Part shown: positions 11,020 through 20,386 of the stretch, piece after piece
Layout of the letters: each line of letters begins with the position of its first letter
Numbering within the stretch: position 1 is the stretch's first letter
Assembly (NCBI GenBank): GCA_977006965.1
Contig: OZ345380.1
Location: 992,001-1,056,000 of the forward strand
DNA from: Phymatolithon calcareum
Taxonomy: Eukaryota > Rhodophyta > Florideophyceae > Hapalidiales
Reading direction: 5' to 3'
DNA length: 64,000 nt
Notes under the pieces: model-generated
Told to the model about the DNA's origin: nothing
Databases searched by the model: none
Seen by the model: only the letters and a program-made list of their open reading frames with translations
Program-made: the position numbers and the translations under genes

Positions 11020-11414
11020 GTTTCGCAGACCGAGAGAAGTTAATCGGGGAAATGTTCAAAAGGACAAACTTAAAAGGCGCAATAACCTTTCCTTGCGTCT
11101 TGTTTTCAGCTGTGATTTTGCTTGAGATCGCGCTGGATGGTGTCGTAGCTCGAGGAAATGTTTTTGTTGTGTTGCGAATGACTACGAACAGGGAAAGGTG
11201 CCGTCCGGTTTACCTGTGCTCTATATCATATAGAGCACAGGTAAACCGGATGATCCTCAGCTGTAAGTAAACTCTTGAAAAGAGGTTTACAGTGAACCTC
11301 TTCCAATTTGAAAATTGGAAAATGAATGTGCATCCCCTTCTAGCAACGGCCCGGGATAACAAATTCCTTGACCAAGCAATTCCTCATCTCTCCGCATCGG
11401 TCGCTTGGCGCAAA
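11020..11414. promoter_or_regulatory. Divergent promoter region SF3A2 / WRAP73-like
   Basis: These 395 bp separate the start codons of two divergent genes and must hold both promoters. The only structured element is the 47-nt perfect palindrome at 11204-11250, roughly in the middle. An open frame runs from 11292 into the WD gene but starts at GTG. Confidence 0.6.
11204..11250. repeat. Perfect palindrome, 23-bp arms, 1-nt loop
   Basis: TCCGGTTTACCTGTGCTCTA... at 11204-11226 is followed by a single C and its exact reverse complement at 11228-11250. It lies 185 nt from the SF3A2 ATG and 165 nt from the WD-gene ATG. The symmetry makes it strand-neutral. Confidence 0.95.
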
Positions 11415-12824
11415 ATGGAACTCTCAGCGCCAGTGCCGCTCTCAAAGGGACTGGCGTTGATTTCCGATGACGGCGAGCTTCTCGCGACTGCGAAAGGGAA
11501 GCACTTGGAAATCCGGTCCATTGAGTCAATGGAAACGGTGCATGCCATCGAGTTATCGTCAGCAATTACCTGTCTCAGCTGGGGTATGGTGCGTGGCGAG
11601 CTAGCCATAGCGGCCGGAAGTACATCCACGCACAACCTAGTGCTAGTAGCTGCGAAGACCGGTGAGATCATCGTGGACGTCTTCGTGGGCGAAATCGGCT
11701 TGTGCGCTCTTTCAATGTCTCCGCACGGCTTTCTGCTAGCATTTGCCGAATCCGGCATCGGGGCGACAGTCATCGACGTGCTCAAGGGACGAGTGACTGG
11801 CTTTGTCCTGCGCACGAAAACGGGTGTTGGCGCGCTTCCACTCTCGCGCGCGCACTCCTGGGCACCCGGAGGACGGTTCGTCGCGTTGGTTACGTGCAGC
11901 GACGACGGTCTTGGGGATGCTGTCGTCGTCCTCGACTGTCGTACTGCGCATGTGGTGATGCGCGCAGAGGCGGGCGCGCAACTAGGCGGTATTGAAGCTG
12001 TGGCAGGCGTGCGCTGGGTCGCACCCGTGTCGTTACTTATATGGGGTGGTGCGCTGGATAAGTGCGGAAATTCAGCAATGGCGCTGCTCACACCGGACGG
12101 ACGATTGCTGCGCAAGGGCGCACCGAGCGAGATGGGCAACGGTGTGATCGCGGAGGATGTGGGACTGGGCATCAGAACAGTTGCTGTTGCTCATGGTGGA
12201 AGACTTATGGCGGTAGGCGGGTGGGACGGAATTTTGCGCCTTTCGAGCACAATGCCTTGGCGCGAAGTGGCACGGTTCGATCACTCGAAACCAATGTTCG
12301 ATGACGGTGCACCGCCTGCAGTGTTTCGTGAGAAGTCGCGCGCGCACCGACGTATGGCTAGCTCTTTCGAACTCATACGCAGTCTGGACGAGGTTGCAAT
12401 CTGTGTCGCGGATGGCGGAGGCGGGAGGAAAGAGTTGAAGCGTGGCGTAGCAGTGGTGGAATTTTGCAGAAACGGAGAGTTGCTCGCGAGCGCCGCAGAC
12501 TCTTCGAGGAATGTTGTGTTTATCTGGGAGGTGGCGAAACTCAGACTTGCGTCTGTGATCGTGCTACTAAGCGAAGTGGCGAGCGTGAAGTGGGCGATGG
12601 CCCCTGATGGGCCCGTTTGCGTCATAGTTGCGGGTGGGGATCATGTGTATGTGTGGAAGAAGGCTGGAGCGGCTGCTGTGAAGGTTGATAAGGGGTGGAA
12701 GCGGCGTGAGCGCCGAGATGTGGCGCTGCGAAGGGTTGTGAGCCAGGGAGGTGTTGGGAGCGCTGTTGTGGTTGATGCGGGCAGCGGAGCAGGCGGAATG
12801 TGCGCTGGTGTTTACTTTGTATAG
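11415..12824 (+). CDS. WRAP73/WDR8-like WD-repeat protein
   Basis: From ATG 11415 (context AAAATGG) this is a 469-residue beta-propeller protein, matching the usual length of WRAP73/WDR8. Several blocks follow that family in order: an N-terminal LSKGLALISDDGELLATAKG, a central GIRTVAVAHGGRLMAVGGWDG, then MPWREVARFDH, and near the end VVFIWEVAKLRLASVIVLLS and VYVWKKAG. In animals and fission yeast WRAP73 acts at centrosomes or spindle poles in spindle anchoring and microtubule nucleation. Red algae have no centrioles, so a polar-ring or nuclear-envelope role is possible but inferred. The frame is open back to 11292 with a GTG and an ATG at 11322, but only residues from 11415 align with the family. 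The last 60 residues are Lys/Arg/Gly-rich. Confidence 0.75.
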   Translation: MELSAPVPLSKGLALISDDGELLATAKGKHLEIRSIESMETVHAIELSSAITCLSWGMVRGELAIAAGSTSTHNLVLVAAKTGEIIVDVFVGEIGLCALSMSPHGFLLAFAESGIGATVIDVLKGRVTGFVLRTKTGVGALPLSRAHSWAPGGRFVALVTCSDDGLGDAVVVLDCRTAHVVMRAEAGAQLGGIEAVAGVRWVAPVSLLIWGGALDKCGNSAMALLTPDGRLLRKGAPSEMGNGVIAEDVGLGIRTVAVAHGGRLMAVGGWDGILRLSSTMPWREVARFDHSKPMFDDGAPPAVFREKSRAHRRMASSFELIRSLDEVAICVADGGGGRKELKRGVAVVEFCRNGELLASAADSSRNVVFIWEVAKLRLASVIVLLSEVASVKWAMAPDGPVCVIVAGGDHVYVWKKAGAAAVKVDKGWKRRERRDVALRRVVSQGGVGSAVVVDAGSGAGGMCAGVYFV

Positions 12825-13594
12825 CTATGTCGAGACAAGAAGGAATTGCTGAAGGAAAGATAGAGGATGACTCATTGTAGTTGACCTCTCCAAGCGAACA
12901 AGCTCATTCAATGGCCGTAGGGTTGCGGCCATGTTTGACTCGTGGTTTGTGCCGAGACGGTGGCGGAAGTCGGCCTGTTGAGGCTAGGCTAGGCGGTGAC
13001 GATGAATCTGCCTCTTGGAGACATGGCATATCTGTCGCGTAGAGTTTTTGCATGAGGACTGGAAACCTAGGTTCGAGTACTGCATTTGGGCCGCAAGACG
13101 ACTGGACTGGGAGCGGCAAGGTAACAGCGTTGTCCTCCGGGTAGATTTGAAAGCGGTCGATTCGAGAACAGGGTGCACAATGGAAATAGCGAAAGATGAA
13201 GGGCGGACGAGTTGGAACAGAGACAGGGGAGTGGGAAAACAGTGACGTACTGTTTGACAGAGGTTTGGTGTGGATTGGAGAGTATCTACAGTACAGTATA
13301 TCCAATTCCTTCCAGAAAGTGCTTACAACCTAATTAGGATTACTGTAGATGAGAAACGGATCGACGGACGGTTCGTTCCTGACGTAAGCATTCAGTAACA
13401 CTCAATCTCATTCGTTTTCACTAGATCAAGACCTTGAAATGGGTGACGAAGTAGAGTACAGTGTAACTATAGTATAGTATGGCAATAAAGACCTCGGAGC
13501 CACTCGCCTGCTCGTTATGCAGCACTTGGAATTCGACGCAAAACGCAGGGGCCAGAAGGATACTGTATTTCAGTACTTCGGTGGGAACTGCATT

Positions 13595-13622
13595 CAGTCA
13601 GTCAGTCAGTCAGTCAGTCAGT
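13595..13622. repeat. (CAGT)7 microsatellite
   Basis: Seven perfect tandem copies of CAGT. A reading frame passes through it but it shows no other coding character. Confidence 0.95.
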
Positions 13623-13875
13623 TCAATCACGAATCCATCTGTGCAGTGGAGCTACAGTACATTCGGAGGGGCAAGGCAGGGCACGGAAGCAACATGCGTT
13701 TCTTTTGCATCTGCCACTCATATGCAGATATAAGTGCTTCAGACGGGCCGGACGCTATGAGTGCCCGTTATAGTGCTTCCTACTCACAACAAACAGACTC
13801 GTTGACCACGACGGGTACGGACCTCTAAGGTTCCGAAACGCTGTAATACTGTAATGGTTCTCAGGTGCATAATTG

Positions 13876-13915
13876 TGCTGAGTTTTTCTACATGATCATG
13901 TAGACAAACTCAGCA
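13876..13915. repeat. Near-perfect palindrome, 20-bp arms
   Basis: TGCTGAGTTTTTCTACATGA and its reverse complement meet with no loop and one mismatch. It is intergenic, about 1 kb after the WD gene. Confidence 0.85.
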
Positions 13916-14149
13916 GCAGTATAACATCTGTCAATGCGACGGCTCGCTTGGGCTTTGGTCTAGGATTCCCTCCGAAGGGAATTCTGCCTGCAAGTCGTCT
14001 TCATTCCAAGCAAAGCAAGCCTAAGAGCTCCTTAGCCGAGCTTGTTTGGACTAAAGGCGACTTGCAAACCTTGATGCCGGTCTGAATCAAGTCCGGATGC
14101 GGATGTAATGTCGTCCAACGTCTGGGTGCTGCTAAGACATGCATGCACT

Positions 14150-14257
14150 GTAGAGCGAGTACAGTATCCGTTGATGGAAAGCAGCTGAACCGCTGTAGAA
14201 GGTGGAGGACGGCGGTTCAGATGGTTTCCATCAACGGATACTACTGTACCTCTCTAC
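14150..14257. repeat. Imperfect inverted repeat, about 45-nt arms
   Basis: GTAGAG...TATCCGTTGATGGAAA...CTGAACCGC at 14150-14193 pairs imperfectly with 14212-14257. The pairing includes an unbroken TATCCGTTGATGGAAA match, and the loop is about 18 nt. The small bulges and long stem resemble a microRNA-type precursor, but there is no evidence of expression. Confidence 0.75.
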
Positions 14258-14640
14258 ATACAGTACTGCAGATAATCACCAGCAGGTGAACGCAGACAAG
14301 CACGCTTGCTTAGCCAGCCAAGACCTCGATGACTGGCTGTCAAGCAGATGATGAGTGATTCCTGTATGCATCTTGTGACTACAGTAGTCTAGACTCGGCA
14401 GTGGCGAGGCTGAAGGTAGAAGGGTCATTATCATACAGTATCATATCATACGGTAATTAATTTCTAGTCCTGTCATGCGGCATGCCCTAAATTTAAGCGT
14501 GCGGCTCATACACTACAGCAAAGCCAACTAATTGAGCATCCGCGGCAGACCGAAACCGACAGCGATGACTAAATCTGGCGCTGCATTACAGCACGGCATG
14601 TAAAAATTACCGGAAAATAAGATGACGATACCTGCTCCAC

Positions 14641-14668
14641 CTTTCACACCTTTCACACCTTTCACACC
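14641..14668. repeat. Tandem 9-mer (ACCTTTCAC)3
   Basis: Three successive copies of a 9-nt unit in the C-rich leader region before the EAF-like gene. Confidence 0.85.
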
Positions 14669-15018
14669 TCTCCAGGCCAATCTACTGTATGTGTGTTTGC
14701 ACGCTCAACCGTCGACACGACACCCTACCCGCGACACAACACAACCCCTCACCGGCAATCCTCGACTCCGCCCGTCAGCCACCGCCACAGCGGCAACTCC
14801 TTACGAAACCAAACAAGCAGCAACATCGACCTGCCCGCCGAACACACTCATCTTCCGTTTGCATCCTGTGTCACATACATCTCTGACCCTCCGACACATT
14901 GGCCCTTTCCACACAACTCCTTCGGACGACCGCTCCCCCATCCGCACTTACCGCCAACATTCCGCCCACCAAGTCCAACATCCTAAATTCTCCCTGCTAA
15001 CTTGTATTTCCCTCTGAA

Positions 15019-15046
15019 CCCCACCCCACCCCACCCCACCCCACCA
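15019..15046. repeat. (CCCCA)n simple repeat
   Basis: About five tandem copies of CCCCA, 140 nt before the EAF-like start codon. The complementary strand is a run of GGGG tracts and could fold as a G-quadruplex. Confidence 0.9.
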
Positions 15047-15186
15047 AACACTGCACGTCCCCCTTTCCGTCCCACCAACCGACCGCCAAACACCCAAACA
15101 CCTCGTCCCTCCGCCGTCATCAATCCCCACAACCGAAGTGCTAACACTCCACAGGGGCGTCCAAAGGGCGCAACACTCCCTCAACC

Positions 15187-15987
15187 ATGGTGCGAAACAT
15201 GCCGAAACCGGGTGTACGCTACCCGGTCCGTCTCGGCCGTTCAATGCTCTCCCCGCAAACCGCGTCCAGTCGCGACCATCTCGCCCTCCGTTTCCAAAAC
15301 CTCCCCGACAAGATTGACATAGCCCGTCCAGGAACCATCCGTCGCGACGGCGACAAAGTCTACCTCCATCTCCCCGCGGACGGTTCGAAGGGCATCAAGC
15401 TATGCGGAACCCGTCTGACCCAATCCACCCTTTCAGAATATCTCCTAATTTTCCACGACGACGTCCTCTACCTCGAGCGTCTGTCAGCGATATTCTTCAA
15501 CGTGCGCCCCGAGGACGGAGGTCGCACAACCGATCCGCCAAACGTGCCTCCAAGCCCGCCAATCATCTCCGACGCAGACCCGTGGGCCGCGCCCCCGGCC
15601 TCCGTGTCGCCGGTCACGCAGGAGGACGACCTTGCATCCGAGGAACGCCGCAGCCCCTCCCGCATACCGGTCTCGCTCTCCCGCTCCGGAAAGGGTGGGA
15701 AGAGCACCGTTGCTAGCGCTCGCGCGACGCAGCGAGGCCCTATGGTCAGCGGTGGGGGGAAAGTGCGCATGAGAGGAGGTATTACCAAGTCGAGGGGAAC
15801 GGCACAGAAGACTGCGCATAAGAGCGTTGCTACTAAGGCGGTGCCGCGCACGGCGCGAGAGAGCGATGGGGAGAGTTCGGATTCTTCTAGTTCGAGCTCG
15901 GGGGAGGATTCGTCGAGCTCGGGAGGTGGCAGCTCGTCTGGAAATGACTCGGAGGACTTCACGGACTGTAGTTCGGATGAAGACTAA
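15187..15987 (+). CDS. EAF-type transcription elongation factor (ELL-associated factor)
   Basis: A 266-residue protein with an N-terminal domain (about residues 14-106) that fits the EAF N-terminal family. It has LALRFQNLPDKID, then GDKVYLHLPA with a GIKLCGTRL strand, and the characteristic end LLIFHDDVLYLERLSAIFFNVR, where a displayed gene-regulation strand leads into an L-E-(R/K)-L-S motif. EAF partners ELL in super-elongation complexes that stimulate RNA polymerase II in the nucleus. The C-terminal half is disordered, Ser/Pro/Arg-rich, ending in an acidic Ser-rich tail (residues about 225-266), as in EAF proteins that activate transcription. The ATG context is ACCATGG, and a second ATG lies four codons on. 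A decayed paralogue starts at 17651. Confidence 0.7.
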   Translation: MVRNMPKPGVRYPVRLGRSMLSPQTASSRDHLALRFQNLPDKIDIARPGTIRRDGDKVYLHLPADGSKGIKLCGTRLTQSTLSEYLLIFHDDVLYLERLSAIFFNVRPEDGGRTTDPPNVPPSPPIISDADPWAAPPASVSPVTQEDDLASEERRSPSRIPVSLSRSGKGGKSTVASARATQRGPMVSGGGKVRMRGGITKSRGTAQKTAHKSVATKAVPRTARESDGESSDSSSSSSGEDSSSSGGGSSSGNDSEDFTDCSSDED

Positions 15988-17650
15988 GTTGAGCGATGAG
16001 GGGATTTTTGGGCTCCTCGCTTTTTTGGGTGTGTGCAGGGACCGTTTTTGGGCGTTTGCCCATCCCGTGTACGTCGTCAGTGCGGCGAAAGGTGCCTTCC
16101 GTGTTGACGCAGGGTGCGTTTTAGGGGGTTCTTTTTCTCTTCTTGTTTCGTTGTCATCTTTATTATTTCTGTGGTTGGCTTATTTGCTTTCTACCGCGAT
16201 GTACAACTCTGATAACAATACGAACATATTGAACAACGTGAAGACATTGAACATATTGACATACAATGACCACATTGAGCGAACGCATGAATGAGTAATA
16301 GGAAGTACAAGCAACATGCTGAGCCATTCTGTTGTTTGCCGAAAACAGGTTCCGCACTACTTTAGTACAGTACAACTAAATTGAACATTTTCGTTGTGAC
16401 TAGTTCGTAACGTTTTCTTCCTAAGCTTTCTACTGTAGATGCAGATAGGTAAGATTACGGCATGTACGATCGTTCGGCAATGGAGATAGGTCACACGTTG
16501 TCATTGCTGCACGTTTAATACGTGGGCCAGGAAGGCACTGTACAGTGTACACGCAGTGGACGACATGCCATGACGTTCTACGAATCTTGATTCTTCCGGT
16601 ATCGTAGGTGCTACAGCAGATTCTGAACTGGTGTGTATATGTCGGGAATACGAGCAGTGGTTCTCAGTATCTCCGATTTTCGCACGGGGAAAGACGTGAT
16701 TCAGTTGCTCGCGCTGTCAGCAGGGTGCAAAAGCGTCACATTGAAAAATGATTCCAGCTATACTTGTTTGCCTAATTTTGTAACTGGAACAGGACGTCAG
16801 GGAATGTGATGTGAAGAACATCGTGAGTGGAAGCATTTTTCCATGACCTCCTAGTTAGTCATGCTTCTTTCGGTGCATGGGAGGATTCTCGTTACCATGT
16901 CGTGACCTAGCTATTCAGATTTCTCGACGCATGGAATTGAGCGCTTGTTCCTTCCTGAGAATTCATTTTCATAGGGTCGTCTGAGCTGTGTAGGGTTAGT
17001 TTGTGGAGTTCCAAGGGTAGTTAGTAAATGTGGTACCCTTAGATTTACCGACTCCCCATCCCCGGGCGTTTCATCCAGAATCTCATTGCTCATGACATTA
17101 CTACAGGTAGAGAAAGAAGAGGCATGTGGGCACAATGCATGAAGCGTCCATCATACTTTGCTTTACCTTGAAGTGCGCTCAAACTTGCTGGACTTCACTA
17201 CTAGTTGGCTACACTCATGCTGCTTATACAGCCTTTTGAACGGGCTAATCTACAAACTTAAGAAATGTACGCAAGAAATGATGTAATATGTTTGTTGCAC
17301 GTCTTGCAAAGTGCCATTCTTGCGTGATATTCTATTCCGTGTCGTGCATACGGCACGACACAACAACTCAATTGAAATGCGAGATCGTATGATTATAACA
17401 CACCTGCCTCATTCGCTCCGACAGTGTAGGTATCCATCCTACAGTGGATACCACAACTGGAACCGCCCAAATATAGTGTCAGAGTTATTCACCTCAAGGA
17501 CTGCCGTTGTATACACATTGGAACAGCAAGCTATCTACGCAGGAAACAATAAGCACACGAAGATGTCATCAGCTGATCGTCCAGTGTGGTAGACTAGTAT
17601 GCGACACTAGCTCAAGACCCTAACGCCAAGTAATCGCCAGAACCAGCTGC
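15988..17650. other. Intergenic region between EAF-like gene and its decayed copy
   Basis: No gene is supported in these 1.7 kb. TACTGTA/ACTGTAC words recur at 16364, 16432 and 16540. Nothing else is recognised. Confidence 0.5.
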
Positions 17651-18010
17651 ATGGTAAGGATCGCACCGGAACCTGGCCTTCGTTATCTAGTTCGCCTTAG
17701 TCGATCTAAGTTTCGGCCACTGGGCCTAGATGGTCGAGAACATGTCGCACTGTGGTTCAAAAGCATACCGCACAAAGTTGACGTCGCACATTCCAGAACA
17801 GTCCGCCGTGAAAGTGACACGGTTTTCCACGCTGCGAAGTCCAGGCATCAAAATTTCCGGCACTCTTTTGACTCAGTCATATCACTTTGACTAGCTCCTT
17901 ATTTTCAGCGACGACGTGCTCTATCTCCGTCTGTCCCTATCTTTTTGATGTTCGTTCTCAACGACGTTCGTACAACAGATGCACCCAAAGTTCCACTAAG
18001 CCGAGTTGGA
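17651..18010 (+). pseudogene. Decayed copy of the EAF-type gene
   Basis: The frame from 17651 begins MVRIAPEPGLRYLVRLSRS, closely matching MVRNMPKPGVRYPVRLGRS at the start of the intact gene at 15187. The similarity continues through residues equivalent to the domain core (HVALWFKSIPHKVDVAHSRT), then shifts frame near 17825 and meets stops. At the nucleotide level it goes on past the stop, for example CTCCTTATTTTCAGCGACGACGTGCTCTA near 17896 against the LLIFHDDVLY codons. The acidic tail has no clear counterpart. Both copies lie on the plus strand 2.46 kb apart, so a local duplication is likely. The parent has no intron, so retroposition cannot be excluded. Confidence 0.85.
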
Positions 18011-18861
18011 GGACTTCCCCGACCCACCCATCTTGAGTCTCACGTCAATGTCACTAGTCAATATTGGAAGAGGACAACACACGCCGAGCGTCCAAATTGA
18101 GTGCAGAAAAGACAAGTTCCAGGTCCGGGAAGGCAATTTCAAATCTCGTTTTCCCTTATTTTTAGGTTCTGACAGAAGTACTTCATTTTCTTCCCAGAAC
18201 TTAAAATATGTTTACTGCTCTACTGCAGGTCCTTTTGCTCGCATTTATTACAGTAAAACGTTGTTTGCGGCATCATATCCACTATAATGACATGCAGCTT
18301 TGATGAATGGAGATATGCGTTGGTCCCCATCGATGAAACGTTCGGAAAAGAGTGTAGAGGAAAAACATCAGGTCCACTTAGGCTCCTCTTTGTCACTGCT
18401 GTGTATTGGCACCAGTGATAAACGTTTGGGTTTTGTCGTAGGTTTTGAGCTGGAGGCTTCGTCCAACTGTTCAGTTTCACCAGGGCAGAAGGACAGAACA
18501 CTGGGACGGAGCTACCGAAGTCATGAACCTACAGCCAAAAATGTCTGTGATACTGACGCTGCATGTTAAGACGTCGGGTCGGTTATTTTCTTACAAACCG
18601 CCAAGCACCTCTGTTCCAAGAACGAAAACATCAGTAATGTCCACAAAGGGCCAAGATTTGCAAAGATTTTTATAAATGCATCACCTTAAAACGGAGACAC
18701 GCCTCGAAGTCGACGGAAGGCATTATTCCAAAACAACAGCGTACTAAGATTTGCAAAGTTTACAGAGTTAAATGGCAGTTGCACACACAAAGCGTCAAAA
18801 ACCAAAATTCTCTACCTACATTCCATGGACAAGATACACCACAACCTTTCACCGTTTCCCC
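18011..18861. other. Intergenic region, nothing recognised
   Basis: Frames here are short and match nothing I know. The first 100 bases may still be the worn end of the EAF copy. Confidence 0.4.
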
Positions 18862-19938
18862 TCACTGCTTCCCCACCGCTCTTTTAACATTGGCCTTCGC
18901 AGCGCCCTTAAGCATCGCACTCGCCCCAAATTTCGCCGGAAATCGCATAATGCGATAAGAGTCAATGGCAATTCGAGTACTATCCCCTGCCGCATGAGCC
19001 GCATCCTCCCCATACTTCTCCCGCACAATTTCCTTCGCGTTATCGCCAGTAGTACTAATAATAGCCTGTCCCTTTGCATCAAATGCTACATAAACCTTTC
19101 CCACAGCCACCATACCAGACAGGAGTGTATCGTGAAATTTGGACCTTTTTGAATGAGCCGGTGCATTTCGCATGTTTTTCATCAACGGATTATTCCCCAA
19201 AACACCTCCGACAACATCGCTCGCCTTGTCCGTGACGGTTGATGCAAGTCCCGCACCTGATCCGACAACCTTTCGCGCGCCACCGAGCACGGTTTTCGTT
19301 GCCTTGCCGCCGACGTTCACGTTGTGCGTCTCCTGTCTTCGTGCGGATTCTAGCGGTGCACTGAGTTTGCGGGTGAGGGTATTATTGATCCTGTCGCCAA
19401 CCTTCTCAACGAAGGCTACACCGGAATCACCGGCCCTTTCGAACATGGTCTTCGTGCCCGTTGGCCTTGGTTGCGTGTCGCTCGACACAGCAGCGGCCGT
19501 GGCACCGGCAGCGGCGGCTATGGTACCAGCTGAAGTGGCCGATTCGAAAATGCAGAACCATTTTAATACGCTTTCGAATTCTGACAATAACTCGTCAGGA
19601 GTGTCGGAATTCAAATGAACGCTAAAGCGACGGTTCGGGATGCAAAACTCAAACTTATGGAGGGATAAGCGACGAGCGCGCTGGTTTGGAAGTAGTGGGA
19701 GGTTCACGTCGCCGACTGACAGAAAAGCGAAAACGAGGGTTTCATCACTGAGCACGGTGACATTGGACATCTTCGGGCCCTGAATCACCCGAATTGGGCC
19801 TGCTAAATGAAGGCGTTGACCATGGGATTCATCAAGCGTGCCGTACGCCTGGAATACCAGTTCGTATTCGCCGTGGAGAGTTTGAGAAGAACCCGGCGGT
19901 GGTGGGGTGCCGGAGTAAGAATTTGAGCTCCTGTTCAT
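18862..19938 (-). CDS. Spartin/senescence-domain protein
   Basis: A 358-residue protein. The N-terminal half has a beta-rich region (LVFQAYGTLDESHGQRLHLAGPIRVI, LSLHKFEFCIPNRRFSVHL). The C-terminal half (about 150-355) is the senescence domain shared by spartin and plant ERD7/senescence proteins: a Gly/Ala/Val-rich amphipathic stretch (GLASTVTDKASDVVGGVLG), then GMVAVGKVYVAFDAKGQAIISTTGDNA and VREKYGEDAAHAAGDSTRIA. In animals spartin binds lipid droplets and transfers lipids. In plants the family acts at membranes under stress. The MIT domain of animal spartin is not evident. The ATG at 19938 is the first in frame. Three perfect or near-perfect palindromes lie 180-450 nt upstream. The family call is good, the exact role unknown. 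Confidence 0.75.
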   Translation of the reverse strand: MNRSSNSYSGTPPPPGSSQTLHGEYELVFQAYGTLDESHGQRLHLAGPIRVIQGPKMSNVTVLSDETLVFAFLSVGDVNLPLLPNQRARRLSLHKFEFCIPNRRFSVHLNSDTPDELLSEFESVLKWFCIFESATSAGTIAAAAGATAAAVSSDTQPRPTGTKTMFERAGDSGVAFVEKVGDRINNTLTRKLSAPLESARRQETHNVNVGGKATKTVLGGARKVVGSGAGLASTVTDKASDVVGGVLGNNPLMKNMRNAPAHSKRSKFHDTLLSGMVAVGKVYVAFDAKGQAIISTTGDNAKEIVREKYGEDAAHAAGDSTRIAIDSYRIMRFPAKFGASAMLKGAAKANVKRAVGKQ

Positions 19939-20119
19939 GGTAGGGTGAGAAAGTCCACCAAATGGTTAGAGACAGACGGAGGTTTGGCAGTCGAGGGAAT
20001 GAGCTTTTACGTTCTTGATCGAGGTTCAAGTCTTCCTGCACAAATACGTAAACAAAAATGTTCATGTTTGTCCTTGTTGTACTGTCTGATGAATGGAATG
20101 TTGTCATAATAATTGGGAA

Positions 20120-20173
20120 CGCATCAAAAACTATGAAGACAAATAATTATTTGTCTTCATAGTTTTTGATGCG
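20120..20173. repeat. Perfect 54-bp palindrome, no loop
   Basis: CGCATCAAAAACTATGAAGA... at 20120-20146 abuts its exact reverse complement at 20147-20173, so 27-bp arms meet with no spacer. It lies 182 nt upstream of the spartin-like ATG. Confidence 0.97.
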
Positions 20174-20297
20174 GTTAACCACTTTTTTTACGGAATTCCT
20201 TGCTTACATCTAAAGCTCGGAATTATTAGTAATTTTTAGTACTGTACCGAGCGCTGTAAGTCGCACGTTATGTTTGAGCCGCCATTGCGCGCTAAAA

Positions 20298-20339
20298 GAA
20301 TGGGTGTCCTAAAATTTATAAAGTTTAGGACACCCATTC
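20298..20339. repeat. Hairpin, 16-bp perfect arms, 10-nt loop
   Basis: GAATGGGTGTCCTAAA and its exact reverse complement flank ATTTATAAAG. The right arm runs directly into the next palindrome and shares bases TTC with it. Confidence 0.93.
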
Positions 20340-20386
20340 GAGATCAGACAGGATTGACCTATAGGTCAATCCTGTCTGATCTCGAA
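20337..20386. repeat. Perfect 50-bp palindrome, no loop
   Basis: TTCGAGATCAGACAGGATTG... forms 25-bp arms meeting with no spacer. It overlaps the end of the hairpin at 20298-20339, so the two could not both be fully extruded at once. Confidence 0.95.

Larger units (their letters stand above)
12825..15186. other. Intergenic region rich in TACTGTA motifs and hairpins
   Basis: There is no supported gene in these 2.4 kb. Between about 13280 and 14690 the words ACAGTA, TACTGTA and GTACAGTAC recur again and again (for example 13288, 13342, 13560, 13651, 14159, 14260, 14436). A (CAGT)7 run lies at 13595-13622 and two hairpins at 13876-13915 and 14150-14257. From about 14620 to the next gene the plus strand becomes C/A-rich and G-poor and includes two simple repeats. 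That part is probably the leader and promoter of the EAF-like gene. Confidence 0.55.

Noticed and set aside
11292-11414. N-terminal extension of the WRAP73-like protein
   Set aside because: It begins at GTG and is not alignable to the family; similarity starts at ATG 11415.
11384-12172. 262-codon minus-strand frame inside the WRAP73-like gene
   Set aside because: It is the antisense shadow of a high-GC coding region; no independent family signal.
13070-13082. GGTTCGAGTAC as a tRNA T-arm
   Set aside because: It lacks the closing CC and has no matching D arm or acceptor stem nearby.
13479-13828. Frames through the CAGT microsatellite
   Set aside because: A 4-nt repeat keeps several frames open; the translation is low-complexity and matches nothing.
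14622-15017. 131-codon frame before the EAF-like gene
   Set aside because: It is Thr/Pro/His-rich because the DNA is C/A-rich and G-poor; other frames of the same stretch are equally open and no domain is visible.
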